Of a stretch of 28,881 nucleotides of DNA, positions 21,229 through 28,881 are shown one piece after another. Each line of letters begins with the position of its first letter. The first letter of the stretch is position 1. Source of the DNA: CAZBYL01 sp964496275 (lineage in GTDB: Bacteria; Synergistota; Synergistia; Synergistales; Synergistaceae); the NCBI GenBank assembly GCA_964496275.1, contig CAZBYL010000030.1, forward strand, positions 1 through 28,881. The letters are read 5' to 3'. The notes beneath the pieces are model-generated. The model did no database searches. It was not told the origin of the DNA and worked only from the letters and a program-made list of their open reading frames with translations. The position numbers and the translations under genes were made by a program.

Positions 21229-22713
21229 CTACGCGCTGTATAGTTTCCCCGTATCACCAAGTATTTCAGGAAATTCTTTGCGTATGGCGGTATCTGTAAA
21301 ACTATCCGGCATACATTTATTTGGCTGTTTCATGATATCTATCGCGGCCAGCCTTGCTTTCTCTTCCATCGATTTTTTGCCGTCAGACTCCCAAGCGGTA
21401 CGTGAGCTTCTATCTGCTAAATCAGGATAAAAATGCTCTCTCCGCATGTGTGACAGAGTATGTTCCTCACTCAAATAATTGCCTGCCGGACCTACCTTTT
21501 TTATACATTCCGACGCGAGCGTATCATCATCTACATTGATTCCTTTCAAAACCCTTTTTGTAATTCCTATAACTTCATCATCAATTACATATTTTGCAAG
21601 AGAAGCTGTTAATCCGCTCTCAAGCAGACCGGCTGCGTCGTGGATAAAATTTCCGCCGGCCATTGCATTTAAAAGAACACTGCATGATGATTCATACGAG
21701 CTCTGCGTATCGTTATTTTTAGACTCGCTTACTCCTGCGGCTACATAACTCGGCAAAGAATAAAATCTTGCTATTTGTGAAGCTGCCGCATTAAGCATGG
21801 CCGTTTCAATCGAACCAAAGCAGAAGGCTCCTGTACGGAGATCTATAGTTGTAGGAACTGCGGAATAGAGGGTCGGGTGTCCGGGTTCGATAAGCTGAGC
21901 TGTAATCACAGCCATCAGCGATTCCACGTTCATTTGCACCAATGCCCCGGCAAGGGTAACCGGCGCGGTCGATCCTGAGATAGGAGCACAAGGCGTATGA
22001 AGCGGAAATCCGGCAAGGCATGCGGCTTCAAGCATGCGCCCATGTTCTTCGCCTATAACCAACGGACTCATGACGGCTGCTATGAGAGAGACAAAAGGAC
22101 TCTTTTTAAAAGCCTCTTTAGAACCGGCAATCATCTCGACAAGATGCGCAAGCCGATTTACGCCATGCACGGTGTAAGCGCTGCCGCATATATGTTTTGC
22201 GGTATTGCATATAGTTGCGTAAAATCTGTTAATGTCGACTATGTCTTTCTGAAGTTCGCACGGGTAGCATCCGACCATCGTGAAATCAATATTTTTACAT
22301 GCCTCAGACATACGGGACATTGCCGCCACATCGTAGATATTGGTCGGGCGGCATTCTCCGCTGTAAAGGTCAATGATATTGATTGCCGTACCGCTGCTTC
22401 CAAGATATGTCCGAGCCCCGGAGAGAACCATGTCGTAGTTGTGATCTCTGGCGCCTAACAAAATTTCCTTCGGAGCCATTGCCAAACATTTTTTTATCAC
22501 ATTTCTATCCAGTCTGGCGATAGACTGTTTTTCATCAATATCGGCACCGGCTTCACGCCATCTTTCCAATATTGGTCTGTATGTAATTTTTACGCCAACC
22601 TCTTCAAATATGGACATACTTGTATCATCTATCTTAATGATAGCATCATCAGTCAGAGGAGAATACAACCCGCCAAAGCACACCTGCCGTGCCTCTCTAC
22701 CCTTCGCCCGCAT
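21229..22713 (-). CDS. MttB-family (trimethylamine methyltransferase superfamily) corrinoid methyltransferase, non-pyrrolysine type
   Basis: This is a 494-aa cytosolic enzyme of the MttB superfamily, full family length. Marks include MSIFEEVGVKI near the N terminus, the GARTYLGSSGTAINIIDL segment, PCAPISGSTAPVTLAGALVQ, and AAGVSESKNNDTQSSYE, the region equivalent to that around the special residue of pyrrolysine enzymes. The frame runs through without an internal amber codon; only the final stop is TAG. Pyl-free members demethylate quaternary amines such as glycine betaine, carnitine or proline betaine onto a corrinoid protein. The substrate here is open. No corrinoid protein gene lies in the window. 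The ATG at 22713 has GGGGG 8 bp upstream and a good promoter. Confidence 0.88.
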   Translation of the reverse strand: MRAKGREARQVCFGGLYSPLTDDAIIKIDDTSMSIFEEVGVKITYRPILERWREAGADIDEKQSIARLDRNVIKKCLAMAPKEILLGARDHNYDMVLSGARTYLGSSGTAINIIDLYSGECRPTNIYDVAAMSRMSEACKNIDFTMVGCYPCELQKDIVDINRFYATICNTAKHICGSAYTVHGVNRLAHLVEMIAGSKEAFKKSPFVSLIAAVMSPLVIGEEHGRMLEAACLAGFPLHTPCAPISGSTAPVTLAGALVQMNVESLMAVITAQLIEPGHPTLYSAVPTTIDLRTGAFCFGSIETAMLNAAASQIARFYSLPSYVAAGVSESKNNDTQSSYESSCSVLLNAMAGGNFIHDAAGLLESGLTASLAKYVIDDEVIGITKRVLKGINVDDDTLASECIKKVGPAGNYLSEEHTLSHMRREHFYPDLADRSSRTAWESDGKKSMEEKARLAAIDIMKQPNKCMPDSFTDTAIRKEFPEILGDTGKLYSA

Positions 22714-23081
22714 CAGTGAGCCCCCTTAACAGTATGTATTTTATGATATGTATTATTTCGCATCACTATATTATACAAACTGAAAACTTTCAAGTCACCC
22801 ATAATATTTTATGAAATTTTTCTTCAAAAATACATTCCGCAAGCCTCAAATTACCCCAATCACAAAGACGGCTCGGCACAAAAACATGATACCCGCAGAC
22901 ACAGGCCAACACGCTGCAAGACATACCGGAAGTTATTATTAATTAATACGTAATACGAAAAATTTAACACGACAAGACAAAATAACGAGTTTAGCCGGGA
23001 GACCGGAACAGTATGCAGATACTAAACGAGTGACTCTTGATGTACAATATAACAAATAGAGGAACCGAACGGAGGGGCACA
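22714..23081. other. Non-coding region between divergent MttB-like and mcrB genes
   Basis: Contains the MttB-side promoter (listed separately). The right half, near 22930-23040, is AT-rich and has a small CCGG-gaga-CCGG repeat flanked by GTTTAG and CTAAAC, but no clear promoter for mcrB. No gene seen. Confidence 0.5.
22770..22798 (-). promoter_or_regulatory. Sigma70-type promoter of the MttB-like gene
   Basis: On the minus strand a perfect TATAAT (22770-22775) lies 17 bp from GTGACT (22793-22798), which keeps the TGAC core of the -35. Transcription would start about 50 bp before the start codon. Confidence 0.6.
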
Positions 23082-25505
23082 ATGTTTGATGAAAATAGTC
23101 TGCAAGAGGCTCTCACAGAATATAAGAAGGATTTCGTTCCGCATCAATGGGCTGAAGAAAAATATAAATGGGAAGCAGTAAAACATTTTCAAGACAACTG
23201 GAATGTTGATTCGGATAATTTTTCAGAGATGTTCAGACTGTCACTCTCCAAGACCGGCAATCTCCTAACATCCCAGAACAATTATCCATCTGAGATGATT
23301 ACCGTTTTCGCAGATAGAGCACCGGAAAAAGTTCGCAAAATGTTTATTAACCTGTTTAATGAGAACAACGATATTTACCAACGTATCGATGACTTTAAGC
23401 ATGAATCCAACACTATGCTAAAGGAATACGGAGAAGAAAAAAAACATCATTATCAGAATGAAAATGTCATTAGTACATATTTGTGGCTCCGATTCCCCGA
23501 TAAATACTATATCTACAAATTTAGTGAGTTAAAAGACATTACTTGTAAGTTAAAATGCACAAATAAGTTTGTAAAAGGGCATTACCGTGATAACCTTCAT
23601 AATTTTTTTGCTCTCTACGATGCAATTTGCGAGAAACTCAAACAGGATAAAGAAATCACAAATCTGCTTAAGTCACAGATAACGGATACATGTTATCATG
23701 ACCCCGAACTTAAAACACTCACCATTGATTTTGGCTTCTATATAAGCAATAAATATAAACCCAGCAACGAAAAGACACCGTGTGAAGAAAAATGGTTCCC
23801 GCTCGATTATTCGCCCGACATTACTGCTGATGAATGGGGACAACTTCTGAACAATCCTGATGTATTTACAATTGAGAGCCTTGAAATAATGAAGCGTATA
23901 AAGGACCACGGGGGGCAGGCTACCTGTACGCAGCTTTCCGTTAAGTATGGAGGGACACCTAACTTCTACAACAGTACCTCTTCATCTCTAGCCAAACGTG
24001 TGGTGAAAAAAACAGATTGTTTGGTTGCAAAAGACAGTGATGATAAGCCTCGTTGGTGGGCTGTTCTCTATCTCGGACACGATGCGGGAAAGAATGAAGA
24101 GGGAAGCTATACATGGAAGCTTAGGGGTGAATTGTCTGACGCTCTTGATAAGGCGGATCTAAGCAACGTAAAGCTCTATGCAAAACCTACTCCCTATGAA
24201 GTAGAAGTAGAGTGCGGATATTGGTGGTTAAACGCAAACCCCAATATCTGGAGATTTTCGGACATGGCTGTTGGAGGTGTGCAGACATACACGCTCTATA
24301 ATGGCGGCAAAAATAAGGAGAAACCTCATAAACGTCGTGTTTTCCAAAATTTCTTGGATGCAAAAATCGGAGATATGATAATAGGCTACGAATCAAGTCC
24401 TACAAGGCAGATCGTCGCAATTGCCCAAATCTGTGCGGAACAGGACGGTGAAAAGATTGCATTCAAAAAGATTGAGGGGCTTACTACTCCCATTGACTAT
24501 GAGACATTGAGAAAATATCCCGAACTTAAGCAAATGGAGTTCTTCCGCAGTCCGCAGGGCAGCTTATTCAAGCTCACCGAAGACGAATATAATTTTATTA
24601 TTGATACCATCAGGGAAGAAAATCCTGTTGCCGCAGATGAGACCACCCCGTATACTAAAGATGATTTTCTTAACGAAGTATACATGGACGAAAAAGAATA
24701 TGACAAACTTGCTGCTCTTCTGCGCAATAAGAAAAACGTCATTCTACAGGGGGCTCCGGGCGTCGGAAAGACTTTTGCGGCAAAAAGGCTTGCGTACTCT
24801 ATGATGGGTGAAATAGACGAAGATCGGACAGAACTTATACAGTTCCATCAGAATTACTCTTACGAGGATTTTATAATGGGATACAAGCCCGTAGGTAATG
24901 GATTTGAGCTAAGACAGGGCATATTTTGCCGCTTTTGCCAAAAAGCGGCGAACCAACCGAACAAGGAGCATTTTTTTATTATCGATGAAATTAACCGCGG
25001 CAATCTGAGTAAAATATTCGGAGAGCTGCTCATGCTAATCGAGCGAGATTATAGAGGAAGTAAAGCGGTATTGGCATACAACGGTCTTTCATTCTCTGTT
25101 CCGGACAATCTGTACATTATAGGGATGATGAACACTGCTGACCGCAGCCTGACATCGATAGATTATGCTCTGCGCCGCCGCTTCAGTTTTTTTGAAATGA
25201 AACCGGCATTTGACTCCGAGAAGTTTAAAAAATATCTCAGGTCACTGAATAACAAAAAACTGGATAAACTTGTTAAAAAGATTACCGAACTAAATGAAAA
25301 AATAACTCGGGACAGATCACTCGGATCCGGCTTCTGTATAGGGCACAGCCACTTTTATAACCAAACTGCATGCACTGACGAGTGGCTGATGTCCGTAGTC
25401 GATTATGATATTATTCCAACGCTGCGTGAGTATTGGTTTGATGATAAGAGTGAGGTCGAAGTATGGGAAGAGATTTTTCTAGGCATTTTAAATGACGAAA
25501 AATAA
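23082..25505 (+). CDS. mcrB: McrB-type restriction GTPase with EVE-like domain
   Basis: This 807-aa protein is the AAA+ motor of a modification-dependent restriction system. The first 370 residues are a family-specific region I cannot assign. Residues about 380-520 (YWWLNANPNIW, GDMIIGYE, then IVAIAQICAE) look like an EVE/PUA-type domain that reads modified bases. The motor carries Walker A GAPGVGKT (557-564), QNYSYEDFIMGY, Walker B FFIIDEINRG (Asp about 635) and the McrB signature MNTADRS (about 683-689), with a later ALRRRFSFFEM. The ATG at 23082 has GGAGGGG 4-5 bp upstream; the upstream TTG has none. Its end overlaps mcrC by 14 bp. The gene is clearly more AT-rich than most neighbours, a sign of transfer. 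Confidence 0.9.
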   Translation: MFDENSLQEALTEYKKDFVPHQWAEEKYKWEAVKHFQDNWNVDSDNFSEMFRLSLSKTGNLLTSQNNYPSEMITVFADRAPEKVRKMFINLFNENNDIYQRIDDFKHESNTMLKEYGEEKKHHYQNENVISTYLWLRFPDKYYIYKFSELKDITCKLKCTNKFVKGHYRDNLHNFFALYDAICEKLKQDKEITNLLKSQITDTCYHDPELKTLTIDFGFYISNKYKPSNEKTPCEEKWFPLDYSPDITADEWGQLLNNPDVFTIESLEIMKRIKDHGGQATCTQLSVKYGGTPNFYNSTSSSLAKRVVKKTDCLVAKDSDDKPRWWAVLYLGHDAGKNEEGSYTWKLRGELSDALDKADLSNVKLYAKPTPYEVEVECGYWWLNANPNIWRFSDMAVGGVQTYTLYNGGKNKEKPHKRRVFQNFLDAKIGDMIIGYESSPTRQIVAIAQICAEQDGEKIAFKKIEGLTTPIDYETLRKYPELKQMEFFRSPQGSLFKLTEDEYNFIIDTIREENPVAADETTPYTKDDFLNEVYMDEKEYDKLAALLRNKKNVILQGAPGVGKTFAAKRLAYSMMGEIDEDRTELIQFHQNYSYEDFIMGYKPVGNGFELRQGIFCRFCQKAANQPNKEHFFIIDEINRGNLSKIFGELLMLIERDYRGSKAVLAYNGLSFSVPDNLYIIGMMNTADRSLTSIDYALRRRFSFFEMKPAFDSEKFKKYLRSLNNKKLDKLVKKITELNEKITRDRSLGSGFCIGHSHFYNQTACTDEWLMSVVDYDIIPTLREYWFDDKSEVEVWEEIFLGILNDEK

Positions 25506-26571
25506 AAGTATTTTTATACAAAATATTTATTATATGCTTTCCTATGCTTTTACTGCGCTTAATCAATTAAGCGATAAAAAAATCGATCCTGAAAAATTTG
25601 AAAATGTGCACAATCTCTTCGCAGCTATTCTTTCAAAGGGCATCGGACAGCAGCTGAAGCGTGGTATTTACCGTAAGTATATAAATATCACAGAAGATAC
25701 CCCTATTGTACGCGGTAAAATTGATTTGCGTGGGACCATTAGAAACAAAATGGCAAACAAGCGCATCTTGACTTGTGAGTATGACGAGCTGTCGGAAAAC
25801 AATATATGCAATCAGATTTTAAAAGCTACTGTTATGCTGCTTTTGCGTCATGGGGATGTGAAGCCTGAATACAAAGATAAACTGAAAAGTGATATGTTGC
25901 TTTTTGCAAATGTGGATACTATAGATATATCCTATATAAGATGGAAGTCCATTACTTTTGAGCAGAATAATCAAACCTATTTTATGCTTTTATGTATATG
26001 CAGGCTGATCATTGAAGGAATGCTGCTGACTACCGAACAGGGCAGTCAGCGGCTGGCATCCTTCATTGATGCACAGCAAATGAGCCACCTCTATGAAAAA
26101 TTTATTCTGGCATATTACATCAAGGAGTACCCCACGTTAAATATCGCTTCCTCTCAAATACCATGGGCACTTGATGACGATGTTTCTATAATGCTGCCGC
26201 GTATGCGAAGCGATATTACCATTGCTTATGAAAGCAAAGTTCTGGTTATAGACGCGAAGTATTACACACACACTACGCAGGTACGGTATGACACACACAC
26301 TATTCATTCCAATAACTTGTATCAAATATTTACATACGTAAAAAATAAAGACTCTCAATTCACTAATAAACCACACGAGGTTTCTGGTCTGCTGTTGTAT
26401 GCGGGAACAGACGAAACTGTGCAGCCTGACTGTGTCTACAAAATGAGCGGCAATAAAATAAGCGTTCGCACATTGGATTTGAATCAAAAATTTTCGGTTA
26501 TTGCCGCTAAAATGGATGAGATTGTGAAAGACCATTTTGGGCTGGTAAAGCCCAAGTCTAGTGTAGGCTAA
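25492..26571 (+). CDS. mcrC: McrC-type nuclease subunit
   Basis: This 359-aa protein is the partner nuclease of McrB, close in length to the E. coli subunit. Its start has IFIQNIYYMLSYAF and GQQLKRGIYRKYI, followed by RGKIDLRGTI, a McrC hallmark. The C-terminal part has the PD-(D/E)XK nuclease core: RMRSDITIAYESKVLVIDAKYY, giving the catalytic Asp, then Asp-x-Lys. The ATG overlaps the mcrB stop by 14 bp, so translation is coupled and the two are made in fixed ratio. AT-rich like mcrB. No DNA methyltransferase accompanies the pair, as expected for a system that cuts modified DNA. Confidence 0.9.
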   Translation: MTKNKSIFIQNIYYMLSYAFTALNQLSDKKIDPEKFENVHNLFAAILSKGIGQQLKRGIYRKYINITEDTPIVRGKIDLRGTIRNKMANKRILTCEYDELSENNICNQILKATVMLLLRHGDVKPEYKDKLKSDMLLFANVDTIDISYIRWKSITFEQNNQTYFMLLCICRLIIEGMLLTTEQGSQRLASFIDAQQMSHLYEKFILAYYIKEYPTLNIASSQIPWALDDDVSIMLPRMRSDITIAYESKVLVIDAKYYTHTTQVRYDTHTIHSNNLYQIFTYVKNKDSQFTNKPHEVSGLLLYAGTDETVQPDCVYKMSGNKISVRTLDLNQKFSVIAAKMDEIVKDHFGLVKPKSSVG

Positions 26572-26896
26572 CCATTTGTCATGCTGCTATTCATCATTTC
26601 GTTAGTTTGTGTGTTTAACGTTATTAAAAATATTATGTAATTGCAAAAGCTATATTTTTGCCGATTTTTTGCTTATCAACATAAAAATTTAATGTATCAA
26701 AGAGAAAACAAAACAGGCTCTTTCAATTAATCTTCCAATTTTTTCTGCCAAATCACTTTGAATTTATGCGCAGAAATCAGTATGCATCCTATTTCAATCC
26801 TTTACGCAGTGAATCTCTCAGTATTTTCCTGTCGATAAAAGTACCATTTACATATAAATTTGACTATAATGGTGCTGGCAGGGGGTGTTTTGTGTT
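26572..26896. other. AT-rich intergenic region after McrBC
   Basis: No gene seen. A perfect TATAAT (26865-26870) lies about 27 bp before the deaminase start codon and probably is its -10, but the -35 is unclear. No clear terminator for mcrC is visible. Confidence 0.5.
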
Positions 26897-27376
26897 ATGG
26901 CTTTGAATCGACCGGATTGGGACAGTTATTGTCTTATGATTGCAAAGGTCGTGGCTAGCAGGAGTACCTGTTTGCGGCGGAGGGTCGGGGCGGTGCTTGT
27001 TAAGGACAGGCAGATTTTGAGTACCGGGTATAACGGCGCGCCGCGCGGAGTTTCTCATTGCGATGCGGTTGGGTGTCTGCGCGAGAAGCTGGGTATTCCT
27101 TCGGGCGAGCGGCATGAGATTTGCCGCGGTTCTCATGCTGAGATCAATGCCATCGCTCAGGCAGCCGCTTCCGGAACGGCGACGCAGGGGTGTTGGATTT
27201 ATTGCACTCACGAACCTTGCGTTTATTGTACAAAAGCTCTTATTAACGCAGGCTGTGTACGTGTGGTTTTTTTGCATCCTTATCCGGATGAGCTGGCCCG
27301 TTCCATTATGAGGGAGTCGGGCGTTGAGCTTGTTCATTTTCCCCCCGATAGGCTTTCGGATAATTTTCAGGATTAG
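26897..27376 (+). CDS. Deoxycytidylate (dCMP) deaminase, ComEB-like
   Basis: This 159-aa zinc enzyme converts dCMP to dUMP for thymidylate synthesis. The active-site marks are HAEINAI (His80, catalytic Glu82) and HEPCVYC (Cys108, Cys111), which bind the zinc. The N-terminal ASRSTCLRRRVGAVLVKD and STGYNGAPRG are typical of dCMP deaminases, as is the extra cysteine-containing insert near HCDAVGC. The ATG at 26897 is preferred over GTG at 26885, which lies inside the AGGGGGTG ribosome site. It leads a short gene row with the HD protein 31 bp downstream. Confidence 0.92.
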   Translation: MALNRPDWDSYCLMIAKVVASRSTCLRRRVGAVLVKDRQILSTGYNGAPRGVSHCDAVGCLREKLGIPSGERHEICRGSHAEINAIAQAAASGTATQGCWIYCTHEPCVYCTKALINAGCVRVVFLHPYPDELARSIMRESGVELVHFPPDRLSDNFQD

Positions 27377-27407
27377 TATTGGTCATATAGAATAGGGAGG
27401 CTGAGAG

Positions 27408-27971
27408 ATGTTTACAAGGGAGGAGTCCCTCGCTTTTTTGAGGGAGCATAATAAGGAAGATATGCATATCAGGCACGCTTATGCCGTTGAAGCGGCGATG
27501 CGCGGATTTGCCGTGCATTTCGGCGAGGATCCGGATTATTGGGGGCTTATAGGCCTGATGCACGATATTGACTGGGAGGAGTTCCCTTCCACGGAGACGC
27601 ACCCGATGAAGGGCGGCGAGATGCTTTCCGCTCTCGGTTATCCCGAGGATTTTGTACATGCTGTTTTGGCTCACGGCTGGGAGTATTCGGGTGTGAAGCC
27701 GGAGACTTTGTGCGAGAAGACTCTTTATACGGTGGACGAGCTTACGGGTTTTATCACAGCAGTGGCGTTGGTGCGCCCGAGCAGGTCACTTATGGATCTT
27801 GAGGTGAAGTCTGTAAAGAAGAAGTGGAAGGATAAGGGTTTTGCCCGCGCTGTGAACAGAGATGTTATAGAGCGCGGTTCGGAGCTTATGGGCGAGCCTC
27901 TTGAGGTTCTTATCGAGAGGACTATCGAGTCGCTTAAGCCTGTGGAGCGGGAGCTCGGACTGGGAGAGTAG
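27408..27971 (+). CDS. HD-domain phosphohydrolase
   Basis: This 187-aa protein carries the HD metal-binding motif: His23 in HIRHAYAVE, then His52-Asp53 in GLMHDIDW and a later VLAHGWEYSG. HD proteins of this size hydrolyse phosphate esters of nucleotides or similar molecules; the substrate is unknown. GGGAGG lies about 8 bp before the ATG. It follows the dCMP deaminase after 31 bp, so a nucleotide-related role is plausible but not shown. The next gene starts 60 bp downstream. Confidence 0.85.
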   Translation: MFTREESLAFLREHNKEDMHIRHAYAVEAAMRGFAVHFGEDPDYWGLIGLMHDIDWEEFPSTETHPMKGGEMLSALGYPEDFVHAVLAHGWEYSGVKPETLCEKTLYTVDELTGFITAVALVRPSRSLMDLEVKSVKKKWKDKGFARAVNRDVIERGSELMGEPLEVLIERTIESLKPVERELGLGE

Positions 27972-28031
27972 TTTTTGTTTCTGTTTTGCCTGTTTTATGG
28001 TGTTTTAAAAATTTCTTAGGGAGGAATTTTT

Positions 28032-28670
28032 ATGTCTATTTCAATCGTTCTGGCTGATGACCATCCTTTGACAAGAGAGGGTATGAAGGGCTATTTGGTT
28101 AAGGAGTCCGATTTTAATATTGTTGGCGAGTATGCAGACGGCGAGTCCGCGTGGTCGGGTATTCAGCAGACTAAGCCGCAGGTTGCGCTTCTTGATATTC
28201 GTATGCCGGGTATCGACGGAGTTGCGCTCGCTCGGAAGATAAAGGATTCGGGGCTGCCTACCGCATCTCTTATGCTTACTTCTTATGATGCGCAGCAGTA
28301 TGTTATGGCGTCGCTCCGCGCCGGCGCTCGCGGATATGTTTTAAAGACGGCAAGTATGGAGACTCTTTCAAAGGCTATCCGTATTGTGGCTCGCGGCGGT
28401 TTTTATCTGGACAGCGAGGTCGCGAACGCGGTTGAGGAGGAGGGCGAGTTTGTGCCGGAACCTGTTTCCGTGAGGGAGCGCGAGGTTTTGCTTCTGGCGG
28501 CGCGCGGCCTTTCGGGCAAGGAGATTGCGACTCAGCTCTTTATCAGCGAGCGCACGGTGCAGACGCATTTGGCTTCTATTTATGACAAGCTGGGAGCTAA
28601 GAATAAGACGGAGGCTATGCTTCTTTCGCTGAAATACGGTATTGTCACTTTGGAGGAACTGCTGGATTGA
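28032..28670 (+). CDS. NarL/FixJ-type response regulator
   Basis: This 212-aa two-component regulator has a receiver domain (about 1-120) and a LuxR-type helix-turn-helix (about 148-210). In the receiver, acidic pair Asp9-Asp10, phosphoacceptor Asp55 in VALLDIRMPG, Thr/Ser in MLTSYD and Lys in YVLKTA are all present. The DNA-binding part shows SVREREVLLLAARGLSGKEIA and SERTVQTHLASIYDKLGAKN. GGGAGGAA lies 6 bp before the ATG. Its stop overlaps the start of the sensor kinase gene by 4 nt, so the two are translationally coupled. Confidence 0.93.
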   Translation: MSISIVLADDHPLTREGMKGYLVKESDFNIVGEYADGESAWSGIQQTKPQVALLDIRMPGIDGVALARKIKDSGLPTASLMLTSYDAQQYVMASLRAGARGYVLKTASMETLSKAIRIVARGGFYLDSEVANAVEEEGEFVPEPVSVREREVLLLAARGLSGKEIATQLFISERTVQTHLASIYDKLGAKNKTEAMLLSLKYGIVTLEELLD

Positions 28671-28881
28671 GAAAAAATCTGCTGGTACAGCTCACTATAG
28701 CTGTTTTTCTGCCGAGCCTTGGGGCATTTTTGCTTGCGTGGGTTGGCTTTTGCCAGTTTGAGAGGACTATGGAGGGCGTCGCCGCTTCCTATGTGCAGAA
28801 TCTTGCGCGTGGGGCTGCGGCGCGTCTTGAGTCAAGTAAGTGGGATTTGCGCACGGACGGCTCTTGGAGGCCGAATCAGTA
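28667..28881 (+). CDS. Sensor histidine kinase, N-terminal part (runs off the window)
   Basis: A TTG start (28667) overlaps the stop of the response regulator gene (TTGA), with GGAGGAA about 10 bp upstream. The visible 71 residues start RKNLLVQLTIAVFLPSLGAF, a membrane helix, followed by an outward segment FERTMEGVAASYVQNLARG that resembles the start of an extracellular sensor domain. The coupling to a NarL-type regulator makes a kinase very likely, but the catalytic part lies beyond the window. Confidence 0.75.
   Translation, partial: MRKNLLVQLTIAVFLPSLGAFLLAWVGFCQFERTMEGVAASYVQNLARGAAARLESSKWDLRTDGSWRPNQ

Noticed and set aside
21229..21231. Amber (TAG) end of the MttB-like gene as a possible pyrrolysine codon
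   Set aside because: It is at the normal C terminus; reading through adds only five residues before TAA, and the family's special position is internal and sense here.
26522..26561. TTGGGCT-ggtaa-AGCCCAA hairpin at the end of mcrC as a terminator
   Set aside because: It is inside the coding region and no T-run follows.

Overview
The window looks like a chromosomal segment of an anaerobic, amino-acid-fermenting bacterium. The gene content (a TAXI-type TRAP transporter, L-cysteine desulfidase, non-pyrrolysine MttB-family methyltransferase, FIST protein, several IclR/RpiR regulators), GC close to half and frequent TTG/GTG starts fit Synergistota (Cloacibacillus/Synergistes-like) best. This is an inference from gene content; there is no rRNA or other marker, and a Firmicutes anaerobe is not excluded. 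I see no tRNA, rRNA, CRISPR array, integrase or insertion sequence.

Layout. 1-4.0 kb: a TAXI TRAP uptake system (binding protein plus fused permease, separated by an intrinsic hairpin) followed by an IclR-family regulator. 4.0-6.7 kb (minus): a FIST-domain protein and an aldehyde dehydrogenase in one operon, preceded by two tandem 19-bp palindromes. 6.7-7.4 kb: non-coding, with two hairpins and a frameshifted membrane-protein remnant. 7.4-13.4 kb: a membrane-anchored TPR protein, a DUF2156 protein, a second IclR regulator (with the same palindrome in its leader), a RarD-type permease, an L-cysteine desulfidase and a small basic protein. 13.4-14.0 kb: AT-rich DNA without genes, with inverted repeats. 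14.0-22.7 kb (all minus): a P2-type ATPase with a structured leader, then what looks like a corrinoid methyl-transfer island: a free-standing MetH-reactivation-like protein, a HyuA-type ASKHA protein, a truncated MtaA/UroD-type methyltransferase, an RpiR regulator and an MttB-family methyltransferase. 23.1-26.6 kb: an AT-rich two-gene McrBC restriction system with an EVE-like domain in McrB. 26.9-28.9 kb: dCMP deaminase, HD phosphohydrolase, NarL-type response regulator and the start of its sensor kinase (cut by the window end).

How the parts may work together. The MttB-like enzyme would demethylate a quaternary amine onto a corrinoid protein encoded elsewhere. The ASKHA (HyuA-like) and MetH-activation-like proteins are candidates for an ATP- and/or AdoMet-dependent corrinoid repair module, and RpiR for the local switch. 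The shared TGTTCCG-N5-CGGAACA palindrome suggests that the second IclR protein controls both itself and the FIST-aldehyde dehydrogenase operon. These links are inferred from gene order and DNA motifs; no function in the island is proven by sequence alone.
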